From Cryobacterium sp. Y82 (GTDB taxonomy: Bacteria; Actinomycetota; Actinomycetes; Actinomycetales; Microbacteriaceae), in contig NZ_PJJJ01000032.1 in assembly GCF_002929495.1 (NCBI RefSeq), positions 28,033-92,032 on the forward strand: a DNA stretch of 64,000 bases. The letters run 5' to 3'. The notes beneath the pieces are model-generated. The model saw only the letters and a list, made by a program, of their open reading frames with translations, searched no databases and had not been told where the DNA came from. A program made the translations under genes and the position numbers. This document shows positions 58,438 through 64,000 of this stretch, piece by piece (within the stretch, counting starts at the first letter, position 1; every line of letters starts with the position of its first letter).

Positions 58438-59277
58438 CTAGGTGATCGGCGGGCGCTGCAGGGTCTGGCTGATGCGGCTGGCCTCGTCGAGCAGAAGTTG
58501 ACCGAGGATCCTCTGCCGATCGGGCTTGAACCGCGGCTCGATGCCGGTCAGCGAGAGCGCCCAGCCGGGGCGGCCGCTGCGGTCGAAGATCGCGGCGCCC
58601 ATGCCCCAGCTGCCCTCCAGAATGAGTCCGGGATTCACCGCGTAGCCGGTTTCCCTGGTTCGTTCGAGATTGGCGCGGATGCTGGCGGGTGAGTGCTGCG
58701 CGCCCCAGCGAGCCGAAAACGCGTCGGTGTCGTCGAGGAGGGCATCCACTTCTGCTGTGGGCAGATAGGCCAGAATGGCCAGTCCAGCGGATGCGACGCC
58801 CAACGGAAATCGCACCCCCTCGTGCAGCACGAAGGAGCGGATGGGGAAGCTGCCTTCTTCGCGGAGGAGGCACACGGTTTCACCGCCGCGCCGGATAGAC
58901 AGGAAGGCGCTCTCCCCGGTCTCTTCGGCCAGGCGCACGAGGCTCGGCCGGGCAAGCTCTTCGATCGGGTAGCGGGCGGCGGCGACGGTTCCCATGACGA
59001 AGACCTCGGGGCCGTAGTGCCAGGTATGGCGCACGACATCGTGGTCGAGCAGGCCCTCGGCGGCGAGCGAGGTGAGCAGCCGGTGCACGGTAGGCCGGGT
59101 CAGGCCGGAGTGCTGCACGATCTCGGCCAGGGAAGTGCCTAAAGGATTTTGACCGACGAGACGCAGCAGTAGGGCAACGCGCCCGACAACCTGTGCGCCC
59201 TGCACCGGTTGGGCCAGGCGGGCCAGCTGGCCGCCGCGGGCCTTCAGCGCCGCAGGTGTGGCCGACTGACCGGTCAT
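58438..59277 (-). CDS. IclR-family transcription regulator
   Basis: A 279-residue regulator. The N-terminal winged helix (about 25-90) has SLAEIVQHSGLTRPTVHRLLTSL, and the C-terminal effector domain (about 105-270) has the IclR pattern ending in LSLTGIEPRFKPDR. It should bind a small acid or CoA-thioester-related ligand. ATG 59277 is fixed by AAAGGAG upstream; ATG 59295 is in frame. It is divergent from scoAB and has a matching palindrome on each side of the gap, so it probably controls both itself and scoAB. Confidence 0.93.
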   Translation of the reverse strand: MTGQSATPAALKARGGQLARLAQPVQGAQVVGRVALLLRLVGQNPLGTSLAEIVQHSGLTRPTVHRLLTSLAAEGLLDHDVVRHTWHYGPEVFVMGTVAAARYPIEELARPSLVRLAEETGESAFLSIRRGGETVCLLREEGSFPIRSFVLHEGVRFPLGVASAGLAILAYLPTAEVDALLDDTDAFSARWGAQHSPASIRANLERTRETGYAVNPGLILEGSWGMGAAIFDRSGRPGWALSLTGIEPRFKPDRQRILGQLLLDEASRISQTLQRPPIT

Positions 59278-59289
59278 ATCGACTCCTTT

Positions 59290-59304
59290 GTCCATAAGGT
59301 GGAT
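59290..59304. promoter_or_regulatory. IclR-type operator 1
   Basis: GTCCATAAGGTGGAT matches operator 2 at 13 of 15 bases and lies 13 bases before the IclR start codon. Confidence 0.7.
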
Positions 59305-59351
59305 AATTCGAAGCCTACTGTTCATGACATGGAGTCGCAATGCTATAACGA

Positions 59352-59381
59352 TTGACAGGGCTTGTTGGCGCTGAATACGAT
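59352..59381 (+). promoter_or_regulatory. promoter of scoAB
   Basis: TTGACA (59352-59357), an 18-base spacer, then TACGAT (59376-59381). The predicted start is near 59388. Confidence 0.65.
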
Positions 59382-59397
59382 GGCGTTAGGAAGTAGC

Positions 59398-59412
59398 GTC
59401 CACAAGGTGGAC
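59398..59412. promoter_or_regulatory. IclR-type operator 2
   Basis: GTCCACAAGGTGGAC is a perfect palindrome (6-base arms, 3-base spacer) just downstream of the scoA promoter, where a bound repressor would block transcription. Confidence 0.75.
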
Positions 59413-59448
59413 ACGTTAGCAATGACCATCACTCAATGAGGAGACTGT

Positions 59449-60165
59449 ATGTCCAAGGTTCAGGCCAGCGCGAGTGAGGCGCTGTACGACGTTCTGCGCG
59501 ACGGGATGGTCATCGCGGTCGGCGGATTCGGCCTGAGCGGTATTCCGGCCGACCTCATCGACGCGGTGCGGGCATCCGGGGTGAAAGATCTCACGGTCGT
59601 CTCGAACAATATGGGTGTCGACGGCAAGGGACTGGGCGTATTGCTCGAAGCCGGTCAGGTGCGGAAGGTCATCGCCTCGTATGTGGGTGAGAACAAGCTG
59701 TTCGCCGAGCAGTTTCTGGCCGGCGTGCTCGAGGTTGAATTCAGCCCCCAGGGCACGCTCGCCGAACGGCTGCGGGCCGGGGGCGCTGGCATTCCGGCTT
59801 TCTATACCAAGACCGGCGTCGGCACGCTCATCGCCGAGGGCAAACTGCTCGCCGACTTCGACGGCGAAACCTACCTGCAGGAACGCGGCATCGTCGCCGA
59901 TGTCGCCCTGGTCAAGGCGTGGCGCGCCGACACCCTCGGTAACCTCGAGTACCGGTTCACCGCCCGCAACTTCAACCCGGTCGTGGCAACCGCCGGCCTC
60001 GTGACGATCGCTGAGGCCGAGGTAATCGTTGAGCCCGGCGGCATCGATCCGAACCACGTCATCACCCCGGGCGTCTACGTGCAGCGTTTGATCCAGTCCT
60101 CGGCGCGGGTCAAAGACATCGAACAGCGCACCGTGCGCAGCCGGCCTGTTCTGGCCAGCCTGTAG
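59449..60165 (+). CDS. scoA: 3-oxoacid CoA-transferase subunit A
   Basis: A 238-residue subunit of a succinyl-CoA:3-oxoacid-type CoA-transferase. The Gly-rich segment AVGGFGLSGIPADLID and the family end RNFNPVVATAG...DPNHVITPGVYV are present. GAGGAG lies five bases before ATG 59449. It forms an operon with scoB 15 bases downstream. The pair activates acetoacetate or related 3-oxoacids with CoA. It is under the IclR regulator next door. Confidence 0.94.
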   Translation: MSKVQASASEALYDVLRDGMVIAVGGFGLSGIPADLIDAVRASGVKDLTVVSNNMGVDGKGLGVLLEAGQVRKVIASYVGENKLFAEQFLAGVLEVEFSPQGTLAERLRAGGAGIPAFYTKTGVGTLIAEGKLLADFDGETYLQERGIVADVALVKAWRADTLGNLEYRFTARNFNPVVATAGLVTIAEAEVIVEPGGIDPNHVITPGVYVQRLIQSSARVKDIEQRTVRSRPVLASL

Positions 60166-60180
60166 TGAGGGAGTAGAACC

Positions 60181-60828
60181 ATGGCTTGGACCAGAGATGA
60201 AATGGCCGCGATCGCGGCGCAGGAACTCAACGACGGCGACTACGTGAACCTCGGCATCGGCATCCCGACGCTTGTCGCCAACAATCTGCCTGAGGGCATT
60301 CATGTGACGCTGCAGAGCGAGAACGGGCTGCTGGGCATGGGGCCGTTCCCGTTTGCGGGTGAGGAAGATGCTGACCTCATCAACGCCGGCAAGCAGACCG
60401 TCACGGTGCTGCCGGGGGCGGCGATCTTCGACTCGGCGACCTCCTTCGGCATGATCCGCGGTGGTCATGTGAAGGTTGCCATCCTCGGCGCTATGCAGGT
60501 TTCCGCGCTCGGTGACCTCGCCAACTGGACCATTCCCGGGAAGATGGTCAAGGGCATGGGCGGCGCGATGGACCTCGTAGCCGGCACCCCGCGCGTAGTG
60601 GTGCTCACCGAACACGTCGCGAAAGACGGAACGCCGAAGATCGTCACCGAGTGCACCCTGCCGCTCACCGGCGTGCGGGTCGTCGATCGCATCATCAGCG
60701 ACACGGCCGTCTTCGACGTGACGCCGACCGGCCTCGTGCTCCGCCAGCGGGCCCCCGGCGTGAGCCTGCAAGACATCGAAGACACCACAGAGGCAGCGTT
60801 CACGATCGGGGAAACTGCTCCGGTCTAG
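60181..60828 (+). CDS. scoB: 3-oxoacid CoA-transferase subunit B
   Basis: A 215-residue catalytic subunit. The active-site Glu lies in [11 protein letters not shown], and [12 protein letters not shown] and [14 protein letters not shown] are typical. GGGAG precedes ATG 60181. With ScoA it forms the heteromeric transferase. A strong bidirectional terminator ends the operon. No thiolase or dehydrogenase follows, so the wider pathway is not visible here. Confidence 0.95.
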   Translation: MAWTRDEMAAIAAQELNDGDYVNLGIGIPTLVANNLPEGIHVTLQSENGLLGMGPFPFAGEEDADLINAGKQTVTVLPGAAIFDSATSFGMIRGGHVKVAILGAMQVSALGDLANWTIPGKMVKGMGGAMDLVAGTPRVVVLTEHVAKDGTPKIVTECTLPLTGVRVVDRIISDTAVFDVTPTGLVLRQRAPGVSLQDIEDTTEAAFTIGETAPV

Positions 60829-60840
60829 TCATCCGATCAA

Positions 60841-60883
60841 CCAGTGAAAGCCCCGTCCAAGTCTCGGACGGGGTTTTCACTGG
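60841..60883. terminator. bidirectional terminator between scoB and the minus-strand genes
   Basis: An 18-base stem (60841-60858 with 60866-60883), with one G-U pair and loop AAGTCTC. TTTT lies in the right arm. The stop of the small minus gene (60877) lies in the stem. Confidence 0.88.
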
Positions 60884-61083
60884 TTCAGGATTGCGTCGGC
60901 GGCCCGTTTGGCCTCCGGCACGGTCGTGGCGTCGTCGAGCTCGCGTGACCCGTCGGGGTTGAGGCGGATTACGCGCGGCCGGGCCGCGCGCATCCGTTCG
61001 TCAGTCCAGTCCTCGACATCGGAGTCGAGGCGCTGCCGGGCAGCCGGGCGTTTGTCGCTCGGGTCACGCGGATGCGGCGACAT
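60877..61083 (-). CDS. small hypothetical protein
   Basis: A 68-residue soluble protein, rich in Arg, Asp and Pro, with the segment RPRVIRLNPDGSRELDDATTVPEAKRAADAILN. It overlaps the end of the protease gene by 20 bases on the same strand. I do not recognise it. It could be a real small actinobacterial gene, as its 3' end meets a strong terminator. Confidence 0.55.
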   Translation of the reverse strand: MSPHPRDPSDKRPAARQRLDSDVEDWTDERMRAARPRVIRLNPDGSRELDDATTVPEAKRAADAILNQ

Positions 61084-61774
61084 AGGTGTTCTCGATGACA
61101 GACCCCCAGTAGGGTCCGAACATAGTGTTCGCGATGTTGTTGTAGCCGAAACTGTTGACCGAGTTCTGCAGGCCGGTGGAACCGCTGCCGATCATCCACG
61201 GGCCGCCCGACGATCCGCCGGTCATGTCGCAGGGGATGCCCTGCGACTGGGTTTGGCCGTAGGGGTCAGGGGTGGCGGTGCCGTAGCAGGACTGCAGGGT
61301 CTCACCGTTGAACGGTGCGGCTGCCGGATAGCCGTAGGCGGTGTACGTAAGGCCGCGGCTCTGGTTGAAGGTGACGCCCGACGCGCCGACACTGTCGCTC
61401 AGAGACGAGCCGGTGGGTGAGGAAACGATGGCGAAGCCGGTGTCATAGCTGATGTCACCGCTGTTGCTCCACTGGGTGGGAGCGTACAGCTCGGTGGCGT
61501 TCCACTGGCCGAACGGTGCTGAGCCGTTCTCGTAGGCGGGCACGAAGATGAGTCGTGTGGCGAAATTTCCCGGGCCCTCGTTGACGCAGTGTCCTGCGGT
61601 GACGACGGTGTTCTCATTCGCGGCCGAGACCGAGTTGCCGGGACAAACGTGGTCGGCGCCGCCGAGGGTGAAGAAGATTTTGCCGATGTGGGAGACTCCA
61701 GTCATCGATCGCATCCAGCGGACTGTTTTGCCGCGAGTATTCCTACAATATTCGGCAGTGCAGTCGTTGTTCAC
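61064..61774 (-). CDS. trypsin-like serine protease, probably 5'-truncated
   Basis: A 236-residue chymotrypsin-fold protease. The triad is complete: H62 (TAGHCV), D111 (SYDTGFAIV) and S189 (GGSSGGPW). The catalytic domain starts near residue 30. Before it there are only about 29 residues and no signal peptide or propeptide, although secreted relatives have both. The start (GTG 61774) has AAGGAG too close to be a normal ribosome site. The gene probably lost its 5' end; otherwise it is a cytoplasmic form. Confidence 0.75.
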   Translation of the reverse strand: MNNDCTAEYCRNTRGKTVRWMRSMTGVSHIGKIFFTLGGADHVCPGNSVSAANENTVVTAGHCVNEGPGNFATRLIFVPAYENGSAPFGQWNATELYAPTQWSNSGDISYDTGFAIVSSPTGSSLSDSVGASGVTFNQSRGLTYTAYGYPAAAPFNGETLQSCYGTATPDPYGQTQSQGIPCDMTGGSSGGPWMIGSGSTGLQNSVNSFGYNNIANTMFGPYWGSVIENTYVAASA

Positions 61775-61914
61775 TCCTTATGGGCGGCGCCCATTATGGG
61801 GTGCAAACGCGGGTATCTTTGTCGGGATCTGGTCGGAAGAGCACTCGATTTAGGCTCGATTGTTGAACAATAGTTGGAAATACGGCAGTCTAGGGGGAAC
61901 GGAAGACGGGGACC

Positions 61915-62673
61915 ATGCCAACCATCGATCTGAACAGCGACGTCGGGGAGTCCTTCGGCAACTGGACATTCGGCGACGACGCTGCCATCATCGCCTCGGT
62001 CACGAGCGTCAATGTGGCCGGCGGCTTCCACGCCGGTGATCCAACGACAATTCGCGCGACCTGCGCCGCGGCGGCCGCCGCCGGCGTCACGGTGGGCGCA
62101 CACCCCGGGTACCGCGACCTGGCCGGCTTCGGCCGCCGTTTCATCGAGATGGATCCAGCCGAACTCAGCAACGATGTGATCTACCAGATCGGCGCTGTGC
62201 AGGCCCTCGCGCGCGCAGCCGGCACCGCTGTACGTTACGTGAAGCCGCACGGCGCCCTCTACAACACCATCGCCCACCACCCGGTGCAGGCGCAGGCTGT
62301 GGTCGACGCCATAATGGCCGTCGACCCGACCCTGCCGCTGATGGTTCTGCCCAACAGCGACATCGAACGAATCGCCCAGACCGCCGGGCTGCGTACAGTG
62401 GCCGAAGCGTTCGCCGACCGCGCCTACAACCCCGACGGCAGTCTCGTGTCGCGCACGCTGCCCGGAGCCGTGCTGCATTCGGTCGAGGCGGTGACCGCTC
62501 AGGTCGTTCGCCTCGCCCTGGAGGGCACAGTGGTCGCCGTCGACGGCTCGGTCATCGCCATGCCTGCAGCGAGCATCTGCCTGCACGGCGACACCCCCGA
62601 CGCTGTGCACCTCGCCGCAGCGGTGCGTTCCGCGCTGCTGGCTGCCGGCGTCTCCATCACCAGTTTCGTGTAG
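61915..62673 (+). CDS. pxpA: 5-oxoprolinase subunit A (LamB/YcsF family)
   Basis: A 252-residue subunit of the bacterial ATP-dependent 5-oxoprolinase, which opens 5-oxoproline to glutamate. It begins [15 protein letters not shown] and contains [28 protein letters not shown] and KPHGALYN, all family marks. GGGGACC precedes ATG 61915. The fused pxpBC gene follows after three bases, forming the operon. Confidence 0.95.
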   Translation: MPTIDLNSDVGESFGNWTFGDDAAIIASVTSVNVAGGFHAGDPTTIRATCAAAAAAGVTVGAHPGYRDLAGFGRRFIEMDPAELSNDVIYQIGAVQALARAAGTAVRYVKPHGALYNTIAHHPVQAQAVVDAIMAVDPTLPLMVLPNSDIERIAQTAGLRTVAEAFADRAYNPDGSLVSRTLPGAVLHSVEAVTAQVVRLALEGTVVAVDGSVIAMPAASICLHGDTPDAVHLAAAVRSALLAAGVSITSFV

Positions 62674-62676
62674 CGG

Positions 62677-64000
62677 ATGCCGCCCCCCATTCGATCTATC
62701 CGTCCCGTTGGGGACCGGGCCGTACTCGTGCAGCTCGGGGGCCTCAGCGAAGTGCTCGGGCTCTACGAGGCGCTGCGCGAGCATCCGCTGCCTGGACAGG
62801 TGGACCTGGTTGCCGCCGCCGAAACCGTGCTCGTGATGGCCGACACCGCGGCGGCAGCACGCGGGTTCGCCGCCAGGCTGCGCGCGATCGAACCGCGCAC
62901 GGCCGCCGCCGAAAGCGACGAGCTCGTGACCATTGACGTTATCTACGACGGGGATGACCTCGACGAGGTCGGCGAAGTCACCGGCCTCGGCCCAGACGGC
63001 GTGATCGCAGTGCACACCGGGCAGCTGTGGACCGCCGCGTTTGGCGGTTTCGCCCCCGGCTTCGCGTACCTCGTGGGTGACGACCGACTGAGGGTCGCCC
63101 GGCGCAACAGTCCGCGGGCGGCTGTGCCGGCCGGTGCAGTGGCGCTCGCCGACGCCTATTCGGCTGTCTATCCGCGGGTCACTCCCGGTGGCTGGCAGCT
63201 GATCGGTCGCACTGATGCCGCCCTGTGGAGCCTCGACCGCGAGCAGCCGGCGCTTATTCAACCGGGCAATCGGGTTCAGTTCCGCGCTGTGCGCGAGTTC
63301 GTGAGTGCCGCGCCGACGCCCAGCGGGACCGAAGTCCTCGACCTCCCGCCCGACCTCCTCGTCGTACAACCCGGGCCGCAGACCACCGTGCAGGATCTCG
63401 GCCGCCCTGGTCTCGCTCACCTCGGCGTGGCGGGCGCCGGCGCCCTCGACCGCGGAGCCCTGCGCCGCAGCAATCGCCTGGTCGGTAACCCCGCCTCCGC
63501 CGCCGTGCTCGAAAACGCCCTCGGCGGCCTCGTACTCGACGCGCGCACCGAGCAGGTGGTCGCGGTGGCGGGAGCCTCCGTTCTCATCACGATCAGCAAA
63601 ACGGATGCCGACCCCCGCGTCGTGCCCACCGACGCGCCCTTCGCGCTGCACGCCGGCGAACGGTTGACCCTCGACGTCCCCGCGTGGGGCGTGCGCAGCT
63701 ACGTCGCCGTGCGCGGCGGCTTGGACCTGCCGCTCGTGCTCGGTAGCCGCTCGACCGACTCGATGTCGGGCATCGGCCCGGGGCCGCTCGTGGCCGGCAC
63801 CGGATTACGGGTGTTGCCGGCCCCTCCAACGAGCGTGGTCGGTGCTGCTGAACCCGCGGTCGACCCGCCGGACGCGGTGACCGTGCTGCGCTATGTTCTC
63901 GGCCCCCGTGCTGACTGGTTCAGCGCCGACACGCTCGCCGGTTTCGACCGCACCGACTGGGCCGTCACCGCCCAGTCGAACCGCATCGGCCTGCGTCTGG
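62677..64000 (+). CDS. pxpBC: fused 5-oxoprolinase subunits B and C, partial
   Basis: The frame from ATG 62677 is open to the window end (441 codons seen, no stop). Residues about 1-205 are PxpB/KipI-like (LWTAAFGGFAPGFAYLVG, RNSPRAAVPAGAVALAD, GGWQLIGRT). Residues about 230 on are PxpC/KipA-like (VQPGPQTTVQDLGRPGLAHLGV, AVRGGLDLPLVLGSRSTD). Most bacteria have two separate genes; here they are joined. The rest of the C domain lies beyond the window. With PxpA it should form the 5-oxoprolinase complex. Confidence 0.92.
   Translation, partial: MPPPIRSIRPVGDRAVLVQLGGLSEVLGLYEALREHPLPGQVDLVAAAETVLVMADTAAAARGFAARLRAIEPRTAAAESDELVTIDVIYDGDDLDEVGEVTGLGPDGVIAVHTGQLWTAAFGGFAPGFAYLVGDDRLRVARRNSPRAAVPAGAVALADAYSAVYPRVTPGGWQLIGRTDAALWSLDREQPALIQPGNRVQFRAVREFVSAAPTPSGTEVLDLPPDLLVVQPGPQTTVQDLGRPGLAHLGVAGAGALDRGALRRSNRLVGNPASAAVLENALGGLVLDARTEQVVAVAGASVLITISKTDADPRVVPTDAPFALHAGERLTLDVPAWGVRSYVAVRGGLDLPLVLGSRSTDSMSGIGPGPLVAGTGLRVLPAPPTSVVGAAEPAVDPPDAVTVLRYVLGPRADWFSADTLAGFDRTDWAVTAQSNRIGLRL

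Noticed and set aside
61771-63651. 626-codon minus-strand frame opposite the pxp genes
   Set aside because: pxpA and pxpBC show all family motifs on the plus strand. The minus frame is a shadow.

Overview
The window is high-GC DNA from an actinobacterium, most likely a member of the Microbacteriaceae. The evidence is a PhoU/SenX3/RegX3 locus beside CarD, a fused IspDF enzyme, a groEL under CIRCE control, DUF3027/DUF2530/DUF3263 genes, a phosphoglyceromutase with a leaderless-type promoter, and frequent use of the string GGATGC. At least fourteen genes have a TANNNT-type hexamer ending six or seven bases before an ATG or GTG, which is the layout of a leaderless transcript. Layout by region. 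(1) 1-10.5 kb is core housekeeping: YgfZ, gpmA, phoU divergent from senX3-regX3, a lipoprotein, carD, ispDF, cysS and rlmB. (2) 10.5-21 kb holds an AbiEi/DUF559-type protein between two inverted copies of a GGGCCC-rich palindromic repeat, a DUF4032 kinase-fold protein, a shared sugar-ABC ATPase, a DsbA-like protein, tRNA-Thr, an ABC-F ATPase, a DUF606 transporter, a nitroreductase with msrB, DUF3263 and a LytR_C protein. (3) 21-35 kb holds cspA, a DUF3048 lipoprotein, CIRCE-groEL, an orphan WXG100 protein, a two-component system, a FolP paralogue coupled to a RibD-C-type reductase, the XPB-like helicase with its companion protein, a second cold-shock protein fused to an extension, DUF3027 overlapping DUF2530 head-on, and serC divergent from a DtxR/IdeR regulator. 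(4) 36-41 kb holds an NlpC/P60 hydrolase with a structured leader, a 37-residue Cys-containing small ORF ending in a terminator, an HNH protein, and then tRNA-Arg(CCT), followed by a decayed island. The island has an integrase fragment whose catalytic Tyr is His, a frameshifted IS30-type transposase, an ASCH protein and a DUF2834 protein. (5) 41-48.5 kb is the main secondary-metabolism locus: a 1319-residue single-module NRPS with the full epsilon-poly-L-lysine synthetase (Pls) architecture, an M1 metallopeptidase, a second AbiEi/DUF559-type protein bracketed by a different repeat family, and a 4'-phosphopantetheinyl transferase. Together these could make, activate and degrade a cationic homopoly(amino acid). 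(6) 48.5-58 kb holds corA, a 1260-residue helicase/nuclease-like protein with degraded Walker motifs coupled to a small protein, mscL, an FmdB-type zinc ribbon, a 5-formyl-THF cyclo-ligase, galU, a GNAT acetyltransferase, a membrane protein and tRNA-Ala(CGC). (7) 58-64 kb holds an IclR regulator divergent from scoAB with two matching palindromic operators, a probably truncated trypsin-like protease, and 5-oxoprolinase genes pxpA and a fused pxpBC that runs off the window end.
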